Assembly (NCBI GenBank): GCA_015179045.1
Contig: WHUZ01000116.1
Coordinates: 62,001 to 126,000 of the forward strand
Reading direction: 5' to 3'
Source: Kalaharituber pfeilii
Lineage: Eukaryota; Ascomycota; Pezizomycetes; Pezizales; Pezizaceae
Length of the DNA stretch: 64,000 nucleotides
The translations under genes were made by a program, and so were the position numbers. Below are positions 52,756-63,700 of this stretch, piece after piece (position 1 is the stretch's first letter; each line of letters opens with the position of its first letter). The notes beneath the pieces are model-generated. The model saw only the letters and a program-made list of their open reading frames with translations. It did no database searches and was not told the DNA's origin.

Positions 52756-52813
52756 TTTTTTTTTTTTTTTTTTTGTCACGTGACCCCGCGTGCAGCTGTT
52801 CGCCATGGCAGGG
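52756..52813 (-). mobile_element. class-D tail retroposon, 58 bp
   Basis: Poly-T, GTCACGTGACCCCGCGTGCA, GCTGTTCGCCATGGCAGGG. TSD CGTAGTATGTATCT exact (52742-52755, 52814-52827). Confidence 0.94.
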
Positions 52814-52827
52814 CGTAGTATGTATCT

Positions 52828-53408
52828 GACGGACATCAGGAGTACTCAGAATGGGATGTTTCAAAAAAAAATGCCGTGCGAAAATTCGCATACTTGACGA
52901 TGTAAATCCGTGTTCTGAAACTGCACACATAAACACGTATTCGAGGGGGGAAACTGTAAACGTGGATTTCCGGGTCAAATATCCACGGAAATTGGCAATT
53001 TCACCTGCGATCTGAACTTATATTCGATCAAATACCATACAAGCATAGGGGCTCTCTCCCCCCCAAAAAAGAGCGTCTTTGGAAGGGCGGAAAATACTCA
53101 AAAGAACAAAACAAACTCTCAAAACAAACTGACCCTGCTGTAGGTCATGCCCACCCTCGAGAATGTACGCATATAGAGTACGATGTAACGATTTACATTA
53201 CACTCGGTGAAATTGGCAATTTCGATGCCCACAAGGCATCATGGGGACCAGACACCACCCACGTTTGATGCAAATAGGTATTGGAAATGCGCGAATATGT
53301 TTTCGCATCGAAACGCCTACCCCTATGTACATTGTCATATTCCTATGGCAAAAGGACTCAAGTTCATATTCAATCGAGCACGTGTAGCTATTTTTTGGAA
53401 ATACAGTA
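52828..53408. other. unassigned spacer, ending in an old class-D tail
   Basis: No gene recognised. A poly-T-less class-D remnant lies at 53409-53447 (ATCACGTAACCCCGCTTATC). Confidence 0.45.
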
Positions 53409-53614
53409 TCACGTAACCCCGCTTATCGCTATTCGCTATGGCAGGGCATGAGTAGCGATAGGATATAGCCTACCAAACCTAAATTGTGTAATCCAATTTG
53501 AGAAACTAGAGTCTCATGCCTAAGCCCCTAGACTTCAGGAATTGAACATGTTCGCGGCCAGTCATCTTGGCTGGGCCACTTAGAAATGGCCCGATTAGAT
53601 GGCTGACCCCGAAC

Positions 53615-54510
53615 AAACATTGTAAGATAGACAGATAGTATCCACTACTGCCTTGCGATGGACCGGAGTGGTGAGAACTGGCGGAACGAAAGTACGACCA
53701 AGTGAGAGTGCGAGTGCAAAAGTGCGGGTGCGAAAAGAAGAGAAGAGAAGGTTGTTGATTGTATGTGCTACAGAACAGAAAGTCTATATATTTGATATGT
53801 ACGTGCTGCCCTTATCTCCACGTGCCTTCCATGCCAAGCTTGCCTTTGACCCATTCCGTCCATCACCTCTGTTGGATGGTTCCAATTTTTGCGGGCGGAA
53901 ACTCACAGTTTAGTTTCGTGCGAAATGATCCTAGCGAAACGTAGAAATAATTTGGTTGCCATAGTTTCCACTTGAAATCTCGGCTATACAGTATGTGGTC
54001 AACCAACAGGACTTTACTTTTAAGCTCTGTTGTGGGGACGAGACGGAATGGGTAAAGGCAAGCTTGTCATGGAAGGCACGTGGAGATAAGGGCAGCACGT
54101 GAGGCGTTTCACCGATATCATATGTATATTGAAGAAATATAGAGAATTATGTAGCAGACTTCGTATAGTATTCAATGAGCAATATGTGCTCCTAACATCA
54201 ACCTATTTATAGACATGAGCTGCTAGAAAATTGTGCGAGTATTAAGGTTGCTCATTCTCACAACACGTATCCACAACATAGATTCCTCATCACATGGAAT
54301 AACCTTATACCATAATCTCGGTTCATAATCTCGGTTCATAGTCTCGGTTCTTGTGTGTCGCATAATCTTCAACATATATAGACTTTCTCTTCTCTTCTTT
54401 TTGCACCCGCACTATCGCACTCGCAGTCGCACTTGGTCGTACCTTCTTTCCGCCAATTCTCACCGCTCCGGTCCATCGCAAGGCAGTAGTGGATATCTTA
54501 CAGTGAGTAT
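53615..54510. repeat. long imperfect inverted repeat
   Basis: Left arm 53615-53755 (TGTAAGATA..TATCCACTACTGCCTTGCGA, GGACCGGAGTGGTGAGAACT) is inverted at about 54365-54510. Block 53795-53870 (GTGCTGCCCTTATCTCCACG, TGCCTTCC) is inverted at about 54045-54115. The right arm contains a TATAAATAGG-like box. TGTAAGATATCC would suit an LTR start, so these may be two opposed LTR copies or a long-TIR element. Not resolved. Confidence 0.65.
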
Positions 54511-54673
54511 AGCCATATATCATTTCGCTTGCTATAGCAAACTGCATCACGCTATAGCATTGCATCATGACATTGACATTGCATTGCACCACTATTATGG
54601 CAGAACTCAACCCTCACATTACCCTCACTCTGGACCTATTATTGGCAATTGGAATAGAAATAATAGATTACAT

Positions 54674-54707
54674 TCGCCATAGCCTATAGGGCGGCACGCG
54701 ATTAATG

Positions 54708-54735
<28 letters not shown>
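54674..54735 (+). mobile_element. class-A tail retroposon, 62 bp
   Basis: TCGCCATAGCCTATAGGGCG, GCACGCGATTAATG and A29 tail; inner stem with a U-G pair. TSD AATAGATTACAT exact (54662-54673, 54736-54747). Confidence 0.93.
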
Positions 54736-54739
<4 letters not shown>

Positions 54740-54747
54740 GATTACAT

Positions 54748-55224
54748 GCTGTCATTGTACAACACAAATCCTATGCGGACATCAGCATTGCCAGGAAATG
54801 TGTACTTACAGGAGGTCTATTTTTCAGCAAACCCGCGGCATCCTTTATAAGAGCGGGAGGGTATGCGAGGGCTGCTTTATCACGGTGAAGGCTAAATTAC
54901 GAAGGGAAGATGTAGAGATACCGTTAAGTCTATTGATCTAAGAGACGCAAGAGCAGCAGGTTTATATACATGAGAAAGTATAGCATAACGTGACTTGGGA
55001 ACCATAACTGAATAGGGAAATATATCAAATCAGGAAGGTGAGAAAGACACGGAGTGCGTGGCTTCCAAAGTAAAACGCCGTTGCGCAAGCTACACAAAAG
55101 TTGGCGTTGTGGCGTGATTCATATACAGTCCAGTAGTGAGACTGTGAGACTAAATGCATATGATTGGAACGAAAAGATAAAATGAAAGGGTAGCAGCAAC
55201 AGGTGGCAACGGATGTAATGTTCC
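54748..55224. other. unassigned spacer
   Basis: No feature recognised. Confidence 0.4.
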
Positions 55225-55238
55225 GACATCCTTTGGAA

Positions 55239-55479
55239 CGGAGTTGCTTTGAGAAAAGACTTAAGCAAGGTCCGGAAATGGCTGGAGGCCGACAACAAGG
55301 ACATAGGTAAGACGGTAGGGATTCGATGGTTGAGAAAGAAGACTCTGCTGGTTGACGAAGGCAAGAAGACCAGCTCGGTGGCCGTATACGTGGAAAACAT
55401 ATTCGAGGGTGGGAGAGTGAGACTGGGAGGACGTTGGCTGAGGACGGACCAGTATGAACGGGACAGAGGACGGAAGTAG
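55239..55479 (+). CDS. gag-like ORF1, C-terminal part
   Basis: Encodes LRKDLSKVRKWLEADNKDIG, KTVGIRWLRKKTLLVDEGKK, TSSVAVYVENIF and GGRWLRTDQYERDRGRK, then TAG. Open frame, 5'-truncated. Ends before any CCHC knuckle, as in the other copies. Confidence 0.82.
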
Positions 55480-55636
55480 GAAAGGCATACAGGTCCAAAA
55501 CCCGCATCACGCATGTACACCGCAGGCAGCACATGTACTTAGTTATTCTTCTTTCCTTTCTTTTTCTGAAATAAAACCTCGCCATAGCCCATAGGGCGGC
55601 ATGCGAGTATTGATATTAAAAAAAAAAAAAAAAAAA
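55239..55636 (+). mobile_element. gag-only LINE derivative, 398 bp
   Basis: ORF1 C-terminus, 100 nt of 3' UTR, CTCGCCATAGCCCATAGGGC hairpin, GCGAGTATTGATATT and A tail. 14-bp TSD GACATCCTTTGGAA exact (55225-55238, 55637-55650). Confidence 0.94.
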
Positions 55637-55701
55637 GACATCCTTTGGAAGGTCCACTTTGCTCGTAGTTCTGACATTTTGAGGAGGCTGATTGAGTGCT
55701 A

Positions 55702-55702
<1 letters not shown>

Positions 55703-55732
<30 letters not shown>

Positions 55733-55916
55733 CATTGTTCGAGTGCCGCCCTATGGGCTATGGCGAATTTTACGTCCATTGTGAAGGAAATTGAGAAAGG
55801 TGAAACAGTGAAGTAATTTTTTTTTTTTTTTTTTTTATATATCAGTACTCGCATGCCGCCCTGAGGGGAAATAGTGAAGTAAGAAAGTCCCCCTTTTTCC
55901 CATCAAGTGGAAAGTA
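55703..55916 (-). mobile_element. LINE-A 3' retroposon with a second tail nested inside
   Basis: Poly-T, AATATCATTGTTCGAGTGCC, GCCCTATGGGCTATGGCGAA and about 100 nt of UTR. TSD GATTGAGTGCTAT exact (55690-55702, 55917-55929). Interrupted at 55817-55867 by another class-A tail. Confidence 0.9.
55817..55867 (-). mobile_element. extremely short class-A tail retroposon, 51 bp
   Basis: Poly-T, then ATATATCAGTACTCGCATGC, CGCCCTGAGGG. The sense strand starts CCCTCAGGGCGG, so the outer 5' stem is missing. TSD GAAAYAGTGAAGTAA, one mismatch (55802-55816, 55868-55882). Confidence 0.88.
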
Positions 55917-55929
55917 GATTGAGTGCTAT

Positions 55930-56028
55930 AGCAGAAGGCATAGACAGTGACAGTGATAGCAGTAGTAGCTTGAGACTCGGAATGCAATAGCTGCAATTGA
56001 CATGTTTGACATTGGTGGCCGCAGGATC

Positions 56029-56080
<52 letters not shown>

Positions 56081-56679
56081 TTTTTTTTGCACAATGAGAA
56101 TGTAGCACACGAACTTTCAAGTTGCCGAGGTTTTTGCACTGCATATCTGTAGGTGCGTAGTCAATTGTAGCAAACAAATACTTCCCCAGTTCCAATTGCA
56201 CCTCTTATGTCGTATCCCGCCTTGGCCATTCTTACTGATGCTGCGTCTAAACTATCTCATACGACCTACTGCAACCAAGCAGGGCCTAACTGGTATATCC
56301 TTTGGCAGTTACATGCTTTTAATAATTTTGAATCTTCTTTTATACATCTGTATTTTAGTATGATTCTCCACAATTTGCTATGGAGGATTATTTCACTGGA
56401 ATGGAATTTTCACTGAAAAGAAAAGTATTGCAGTGAAGAGAAAGCATTTCGCTGAAGAGGATTTCGCATTCTTATCCGCAGTTTGCTTGGGTTCGAAGTT
56501 AACTGTAGAATGTACGCGTGTAGTGGGCGTGTACTAGGTAATGTAGTGCATCGTGCTTTGTACAGAGAAAAATAATATGAACCGTGGTGCTACTGAGTGG
56601 CCCGGGCCAGTCACCATCAGTGGTGGCTGAATCACTGTTACGAATGGCCCGGCACATCTCCATCCTGTACTAATAAAGG
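55930..56679. other. spacer with (ATT)n microsatellite
   Basis: (ATT)16 at about 56031-56079 followed by T8. No gene recognised; asparagine- or isoleucine-run frames across it are artefacts of the microsatellite. Confidence 0.6.
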
Positions 56680-57365
56680 ACATTAGTATACAGTCAAGCG
56701 ATATCAAAATAACTTACCTGTATACCTGCAAAAAGCACCTCTCAATCAAAAAAAGTCTAGATAGCTATCCGAGGATATAGAAACTGTAAAAGCACGTAGT
56801 ACACGATACTCACGTTGTAGAGATATGGAACCTAGGGTGGTGGATACTTCAGAGCCACGACAACCAGGTCACAGGTTGGACTAGCGTGCTATCTGTACTG
56901 GCTATATTGGCACCGCGATAAGATGTTGCTTAACGACTTGTGTACATGAGGGGGAGGCATGAGTTAAATACAAAAGCTGTGATGCGACATAGGAAACTAT
57001 CTTAGTTTTTTGAACGATGACTTATTTCCTGACCTTGGTCGATATATCCGGTGGGGCGCGGGGCATATCTTTTATTCCGGAGGGTTCGGGACTTTATTCT
57101 CTTGATGCGGATAATTCCTACTCTTTTTTTTTTTTTTTTTTATATCATTACTCGCTTGCCGCCCTGGGGGCTATGGCGAGGGTTTATTACAAACAAAAAC
57201 CAAAAAAGTCAGATAGCTACTCGGTTGGTCTGTGACAGAAACCTTTATATTAGATCCATGTCCAAGTGACGTGAAGGTAATCCCCTGAATAGTGTCGTAC
57301 CAGCCTGAAACCGCCCAGGCCATCTGGAACCTTTCCCTTGCCAGTTGGGAAGACTGCGCTGCTCT
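56680..57365. repeat. dispersed repeat R, copy 2, interrupted
   Basis: Matches 661-1000 at 56680-56795 and 57238-57365. The 440 bp between is foreign and includes a class-A tail in reverse (57124-57183; GCCCTGGGGGCTATGGCGAG). The ends of the inserted DNA show AGAAACY on both sides. Confidence 0.5.
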
Positions 57366-57458
57366 GGTGTGTCCGGATTGCTCTTCGAAGTTTTAGCAGT
57401 GATTTGTTTGAAATCACTCCATGGTTTTATCATCCACATAGGCTCATACGAAGGTTCG

Positions 57459-57745
57459 CTAGCTGGCTGCTTCCAGAACCGGTTTGATGCCTATCAAGAA
57501 TACAACAGGTGAAAAGATGTGAGCTTGCCGAGTACCATCTGTCATGGAGGCTGATCCCCTTTGCCTTCCACGCCGTCCAGGTTCAAGTTGAAGGTCGTAG
57601 GTTGGAGGTACCCATCTACGAACGCGCTCAAACTCCAGTCCACCATGTCGATCTGCTGCACGACCTCTCGCCTCGTGAAATTGAAGGCGGACTTTATATC
57701 GTCCCCTATGATGGCCGGCCTCGTACACTTTGTATATCACACTTG
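57459..57745 (-). pseudogene. LINE reverse transcriptase fragment (LINE-C-like)
   Basis: Minus strand: SMTDGTRQAHIFSPVVFLIG, a decayed version of the RT motif TDG.PQGSPLSP.LFLI, followed upstream in a shifted frame by a palm segment (DDIKSAFNFTR-type) and the exon MVDWSLSAFVDG. No catalytic DD box or 3' end present. Confidence 0.6.
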
Positions 57746-57809
57746 CATTACAAAACATCTTACCTGATAAACATAGAAGCAAGCTATTCCCCATACTCCC
57801 AATCATGAC

Positions 57810-59354
57810 ATAGACTGGATAATGGTTTTAACATTGTCGGAAATTAATCTTCACCATGCGCATTGATCCGAGAATCTCTCCACCCATATCTGAGGCCGTT
57901 CTATCGTCCATTGGCCTGATTCCTTTCTTTACTCTTAAATAGCTACTGTCATTGAACATTTTCAATTTTCGGTTGCCCCTTCTACCACAATACTCAAATT
58001 AGGACCAAACTTGTACATATGATCTTGAACATTTGGTGATGCATAATTGAATATGTCATTACTCTAGCTGCTCGTATATACATTACTCAATAGACGTTGT
58101 TCTCTGTTGCTTAATTAGATATATCTCCGTATACTATTCCATGTATCCTCCTATAAGTGCAGGCTGAGATGTCTAAGTTACCGTTCCCTGTATACCTAAG
58201 CTCGAGCTAAATTATGGAAACAATTGAAGCGCTCAGAAATTTATAATATCTTAATTACTACCTCCGAACGTGTGTAGCTTCTAGGCCGGGAGCTACGCCA
58301 GAAATGGAATAAGCTTCTTAACCAGTCATAGACCACTAAGACTATACGTCTTTTGGAAGCATGACTCTGTAGCTAGCATACAGTCACTTCCCCGTGACGT
58401 TGCTTAGTCTTGAAGACAAGATGGGGGCCTCTGCCGGGCGTATTCTTGTATATCGGGTGATAATCTAACTTGCGCTATTTTATTTTATGTTATTTCTTCT
58501 ATTTTAGCTTTTTGTTCGTTTGTTCTGTTTTCGTTCAGTATTCATCCGCAACCCTGCTACACTGACGAGGCACAACTTACCTACGTAAATATTGCATGAT
58601 GTTCTGGACGATTCGCGCCGTCCAACCCTTGGGCTAGTGGTCAATGACTAATAACAGCCGGGCACTCACAAGATGCATATACTGTGGCATTCCCGACGAA
58701 AAAAACGTGACCTACAAAATTTCTCAGCAATCTGAATATCCTTCTGTCTTGGATCAGACTTATATACAGCAAAATTCTGATCCACTGGGCTGTAATAAAG
58801 CCCGTTTTTAGTTGCATACTCTTGTACCGAATGGCCCTCATAGCGGTTCAAAGCAATGTTCGCTGTTATGTCTACCGGGTGTATATGAGCCTAATGGTAG
58901 GGTTATTGAGGTGGGACCGTCACGTTCGGGCTTGTGCTAAGGTAAGTGACGGACTACATCTGCACAACATGTGCACCCCATTTAGTCGCCAGTCTATGCA
59001 TGAGAATATATGAGCTTCAAGCTCAGGGCCAAGCTACCGATATTTCCAAAGTATTTGTATTTGTAATAATAAATGTTATCCCAGGTGTAAACTAGCGCTG
59101 TTCTGCCAACACATACAACTAATCACCTCATTTCAGATGCTCAGTGGTTTTTTCCGTGTGTACACTCAAATTCTCCCCACATGTCCCTTATGCCTTATAA
59201 TTCTAGCTCACGACTCGTTTGTGTATATGCACAACTATATGTCTGCCACTTTGGTGTGTAAAACTCAGTATCCAAATTCTCTTGTTGAAGGTTACCAGAA
59301 AGAGCATTTACATACCCGGTTCGCTCTGCCCATTGATTCCGATAAGCCTACCGA
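57810..59354. other. unassigned spacer downstream of the fascin-like gene
   Basis: About 1.5 kb without a recognisable gene; a 79-codon plus-strand frame (59137-59376) runs into the 3' end of the gene below and has no motif. Confidence 0.4.
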
Positions 59355-60469
59355 TTACCCTAGAATAACTAAGTAAAACTTTTCCCAATGGCTCCTGACA
59401 CCCTGAAGGCAGATGGCCTGATAATAGTTTCCATCAAGCCTAATATATCTTCCCGGATTTGCCACAGGCTCAATAGCTACTTCTCCCTGGTTTCCCGCCC
59501 CTCGAATCCAGAACTTTTCTAATGCCCCACAACCATACTGACAATTCACTACCCCGCCGCCGTCGTTCCAAAATTGGCCAGGTCCTAAGCCCCTTGCCTC
59601 AGCACGCATGTAGACATTGAGAAAGCAGGTAGACTTGAAAGAGACGGCGCCATCAGGGTGACGTTCCAGCTGGAATGTCTCCCAGCCAGCAACAAATGTT
59701 TGCACACGGACGGAGCCGCCACCCCTCTCAACATAGGATTTCACACACTCTCCGTTCATCTGGACATATCTGTCGCGGAAGGCAACTGATTTGAGTGCCA
59801 CAAGTGTCGGTGCCATGGGACGAGTGATACTATTTGCCTTGAATTCACGGAGCTCTTGCAATTCTTCCTCACGTTCATCAAACTCTACACGGAGAGACTT
59901 GAGGCTCTGCTCCAATTGTTGTAATCTGTCTTCCTCCATGCTCCTACTATAATGTGGTATGTTGCCAATTGATTTGCGCCCGAATCCCATGAACGAAAAT
60001 CCCCATGAAGTGGTTCTAGCCGCTTTTCTGCTGAGCTCCTGCTGCTTTTCCGCGCCATCAACGGAGTTCGGTCCACTTCGCATAAAGTCGTCCTCATCCT
60101 TCACGTCGTATGATTCATCTAAACTTTCAATGATGGTTCCTTCACTTGGAGTGTAGCAGCTACTTCCGGGGCCAGCGAAGCCTCCTCGCATGGCTGCGAG
60201 CTGGTCACTGTAGGGCTTTCGGACCTGCGGAGGAACGCAAACCCAATTAATAATCTTAGGGCCGGGATGTCAGTTCCAAAAAACAGAGAGCAGAGACCAA
60301 CTGAGTTAACTATCTTCACAAAAATCATTTGAGGATCGATATTGTCCTTGTGCGCTACACGAAACCAATCCCACAAAGTGTCCAGTGCGCGTTCGGTGAG
60401 AACTTCATCTGCAACAAGGAGGTCTCGGTCACGTATAAGTGGGGGGAGCGGAAATTTCTGGGTAGACAT
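59355..60469 (-). CDS. coiled-coil plus fascin-like beta-trefoil protein, two exons
   Basis: Join on the minus strand: 60469-60320, 60224-59355 (intron GTGAAG..CGCAG, 95 nt, phase 0; a second donor GTTAAC nine bases on would add three residues). 339 residues. Residues 1-60: helical, charged (RDRDLLVADEVLTERALDTL). 60-130: Ser-rich linker. About 135-175: coiled coil (LQQLEQSLKSLRVEFDEREE). From about 185 to the end: beta-trefoil of the fascin type, with repeated VALKSVAFRDRYVQMNG, GWETFQLERHPDGAVSFKS and ANPGRYIRLDGN segments and the terminal WEKFYLVILG. Such domains bind actin or other ligands; role here unknown. No signal peptide. Intact and away from TE clusters, so probably a functioning host gene. 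Confidence 0.75.
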
Positions 60470-61710
60470 GGTAGGATGGAACTCGGAGGTCTATCTCTTG
60501 GACAAGTTTTGAGGTAAACAGACAGACAGACAACAGAAGTTTGAAAATTTTTCAGTGCTATAATTGATTTATATCTTATTGGAATTCATGATTACGTTCG
60601 CTTAATGTTATACAGTAGGTGATCAAGTTGGAGTCGTAACATAAGAGATGTCAGGCCTCCCATCGCCAAGAACTGTTCCATATCCAGGCCAAGAACCAAG
60701 GACATGACAAGAGTGTGAAGTAAGCATCTGGCAACCTGGCTATTGTACCTTATTGTGTCCACACACCATTACTTTAATTACCTACTGCCAATCGTGCATC
60801 TATTCATATTCTGCTTTATTGAGCAGTGAAGCAGTGTTTGTGCGGTGCGGGTCGAACGCTTACCATGACGAGGTATCAACAACCTGGCGTACTTGCTAGA
60901 ACAAATTTACCACCAAAACTACGCAATTTTCGCACTGGATATCTCAAGAACCACAACTACTTTTTTTTTATACGCTTTGCAGGGGAATTAGACAAAGGGT
61001 AATTCTTGAGCTTCGTCAAAAATTGTGAGTGTGAAGAAATTATGGCTTGTCGCATTTCAGCCGTCATTTATTTGAATTGGATCCCCATACAAAATGTTTA
61101 TAAGACTAGAATATAGCTTCAAGATTGTGTTTCTGTGTTATTAATTGTATATCTGCACTTGGCGAAAAGTTTTGCGGGACAATGATACCATAGATTGATC
61201 ATAATGGGTTGTCACACATCCTATGCAACACTGGATTCTTTTTCTCCTCCATATTGCATCAGCACTCGCTTAGCCAGCTGTTAATAGTCCAATCGAGAAA
61301 GCAAATTCAATGATTTCGACTTTTTGCACACATCTCACAAGGGTTCTGAGGCTATACCTCATTATGTGTGAGCTATATGTACGCACCACTGTTGTGTGCG
61401 CTGAATGGTGCATCAATATGTGTTTATTCGAGTTCAATGAATGAACAAGTCTCACCTAAGCCCTGGCGCATATTGATCTTGAAACACATTAGGACTAGGC
61501 GCTGTTAGGAAATAAGGTTTTCTTTATGGTTTGTTGTTCGATAACAATTATTCAGCCGCTTAATGGATTATAACGGAGGATAAAACTCACTTTCTGTCAA
61601 TTGTACATGTAACGCACATGACTTGTAGCAACAGTACAAAAAACAAATAAATTCAAATAAACAATAATAGTGGTATCCAAAGTTGACTTTAACGACTTCG
61701 TTAAGCCCAA
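60470..61710. other. unassigned intergenic DNA
   Basis: Upstream of the fascin-like gene; AT-leaning, no terminal repeats, tails or domains recognised. Confidence 0.45.
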
Positions 61711-61714
61711 TCTT

Positions 61715-61840
61715 CCGCTCTCCCTGCCATAAGCTGGCAGCCTCTACTGTATGCGGGGTTACTGTCTTTCACCACAAAGCCCGTACACTACGTCCCGGCA
61801 CACGTTTTACACCAAAACTGAGCATGCGCGATAACAATTG
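61715..61840 (+). repeat. old class-C tail followed by the conserved 50-bp block
   Basis: CCCTGCCATAAGCTGGCAGC, TGTATGCGGGGTTAC (no poly-A), then ACGTCCCGGCACACGTTTTA and CCAAAACTGAGCATGCGCGA, also found after the LINE-C tail at 30.4 kb and near 33.0 kb. Confidence 0.6.
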
Positions 61841-62178
61841 ATCTATGGTACTTAGGAGGTTCAAGCGATCTGGATGTTGAGATATCGCTGTGGGAAAAAG
61901 CGTTAAAGTCGACTTTGAATTCCTTTAATTACAAGTTGCAAAATTACCGATACCCAGGTTCCCTCACTCCGGACTAGCGCCATAGCCCTGGGTGAATCAA
62001 ATAGCTATGCGCAGCTTAATTCCGATGCACCAAGTTACAGTAGCGAGACAATAACAAGGGTTGCGTAGGTAAGGCGTTCACGAACTTGCCTATGAGAGTG
62101 AATCAGAATACTTTACAAGGCATTCGCGCACTTTCCAATGATGTTGAATCTTAAAGAGCAGCGCCGCGATGTCAGAGA

Positions 62179-62729
62179 TTTTTTTTTTTTTTTTTTTATA
62201 TCAATACTCGCGTGCCGCCCTATGGGCTATGGCGAGGTCTAGTTACATCAAAACAAAGTACAAGTACGGAACAATAGAAGTAAATCCCCCGGGGCTAACC
62301 CCTCGCCCATTCCAAAATTCCTATCACTCCCCGAAGGCCCTCCCCTTCATCTTGGTCACCCAAGGGTCTGCACAATCCATCCTCACCTCTTGGGCATCTC
62401 TGCTTCGAGACTCTACATTGAGACAATATATGAAGGGTCGTTTCTTCAGCCTCGCCGCACCACCGGCATTCCGGGCTGTCAGCTGTGCCGACCTTGAATT
62501 TCCAGCGCCGGAGGCCCTTGCCTCCAAGGATGCCAGCTAGCGTTGCGACCCTATTGCCTAGTCTGCGTAGTGGCCTATATGACATATGCAGTCTGTTTCT
62601 TTCGGCCGCTCTCCTTGCTTTGGCCTCTTGTTTCATCCCGTCCTCCGTGACAACCTCGTTTTGATATGGCAGCTGTGTACCAACCTTGGCTGCTCGATCT
62701 GCTTCGGTGTTGCCTGGGATTCCTTTAAT
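62179..62729 (-). mobile_element. LINE-A 3' part, 5'-truncated, 551 bp
   Basis: Poly-T, ATATCAATACTCGCGTGCCG, CCCTATGGGCTATGGCGAGG, 3' UTR, ORF2 end. TSD GCGATGTCAGAGA exact (62166-62178, 62730-62742). Confidence 0.94.
62295..62729 (-). CDS. LINE-A ORF2 C-terminal part (RNase H end, knuckle)
   Basis: Open from the truncation point: IPGNTEADRAAKVGTQLPYQ, EVVTEDGMKQEAKARRAAER, TLAGILGGKGLRRW, knuckle ECRWCGEAEETTLHILSQC, and the ending GVIGILEWARG. No stop codon, so a young insertion. Lacks RT, so inactive by itself. Confidence 0.85.
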   Translation of the reverse strand: MKGIPGNTEADRAAKVGTQLPYQNEVVTEDGMKQEAKARRAAERNRLHMSYRPLRRLGNRVATLAGILGGKGLRRWKFKVGTADSPECRWCGEAEETTLHILSQCRVSKQRCPRGEDGLCRPLGDQDEGEGLRGVIGILEWARG

Positions 62730-62836
62730 GCGATGTCAGAGAGCGCGGCAGGGTATCGTACAACAAGTTGTTATATTTTGGACAGGAACACACAAAAGAA
62801 GGTCAAACCGCTAACGAAGGCTTTTATTCAACAAGC

Positions 62837-62837
<1 letters not shown>

Positions 62838-62873
<36 letters not shown>

Positions 62874-63057
62874 ATCATTACTCGCGTGCCGCCCTATGGG
62901 CTATGGCGAGGTTACGTACATAAGAGATAAATAAGAGAATAATAATAAGTCAGAAAGTGACTTAAGGAAATGACATAAGATGAGCTTAAACACGTCTTCG
63001 CTGTATAATCAATCCTCCATTTCGTGCATCAGTTTCATTATCGTGTCCTGCTCTCCT
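62838..63057 (-). mobile_element. LINE-A 3' UTR retroposon next to a LINE-C fragment
   Basis: T32 run, AAATATCATTACTCGCGTGC, GCCCTATGGGCTATGGCGAG and about 150 nt of UTR. From 63058 to about 63128 the sequence (GGTTCGCCGGCCTCGAGCTG) matches the plus-strand LINE-C end at 30.12 kb, so the boundary is near 63057. TSD not resolved. Confidence 0.7.
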
Positions 63058-63130
63058 TTCGGCGGTTCGCCGGCCTCGAGCTGGGCTAGCAGGAGGTCGG
63101 AGGGTACGTAGGATAGGTAGGTACTGTACC

Positions 63131-63480
63131 AAAAAGTGCGGTGTTATTACTTCGGTATGCATCGTAGCTTAACGGAACTACCACATTACATTAGTGAATT
63201 TCAAATTCAGAAATTGCCAGCCATAAATAAAGCCGACTTGGCGTACATATACTTTCCCCGAATTTGTCCGGTATTGTCTGCATTACATACTGTGCAGTTT
63301 GTAAAATATGCCCAAATCTTATAGTGCTAGCACAACCATAGCCATTTCGTAATGTGCTTTGTACTAAATTGAATATTATCATCATTACATATAGTATTCA
63401 TACACTTTGCTATGCAATCTATAGACAAGTATTTGGCTGCTAATAGCCGACAAGTGCCGGCTACCTAGCATAGGCAGCTA
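63131..63480. other. unassigned spacer
   Basis: Nothing recognised. Confidence 0.4.
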
Positions 63481-63489
63481 CTTCTCCTA

Positions 63490-63700
63490 CCTTCTAGAAC
63501 TTGACCCCAGTGAAGAAATTCTCTAAAATGTTATATTCCTCCCCATTCTCCGCCTTTCTTTTCCAATTCTTTCCCATGTCACTCCACCTCTCAAAACCTG
63601 TTCTCCTAGCTTCTGCATCGGAAAGCGAGATGCTCTCCCGTTTGCACCTCCCCATACCTGCACCTATCTGATTCCACCACCTCCAGCTTCTTTAACATAA
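63490..63700 (-). pseudogene. LINE-B ORF2 C-terminus
   Basis: Reverse complement matches 1810-2040 almost throughout (KKLEVVESDRCRYGEVQTGE, HLAFRCRS then stop). The first knuckle cysteine pair is changed (CRY for CRC) and there are several nonsense codons. No tail attached. Confidence 0.75.

Noticed and set aside
55990..56139. Frames with poly-asparagine or poly-isoleucine runs
   Set aside because: They only translate the (ATT)n microsatellite; no gene context.
59137..59376. 79-codon plus-strand frame ending in the 3' end of the fascin-like gene
   Set aside because: Short, no motif, overlaps the convergent gene; insufficient support.
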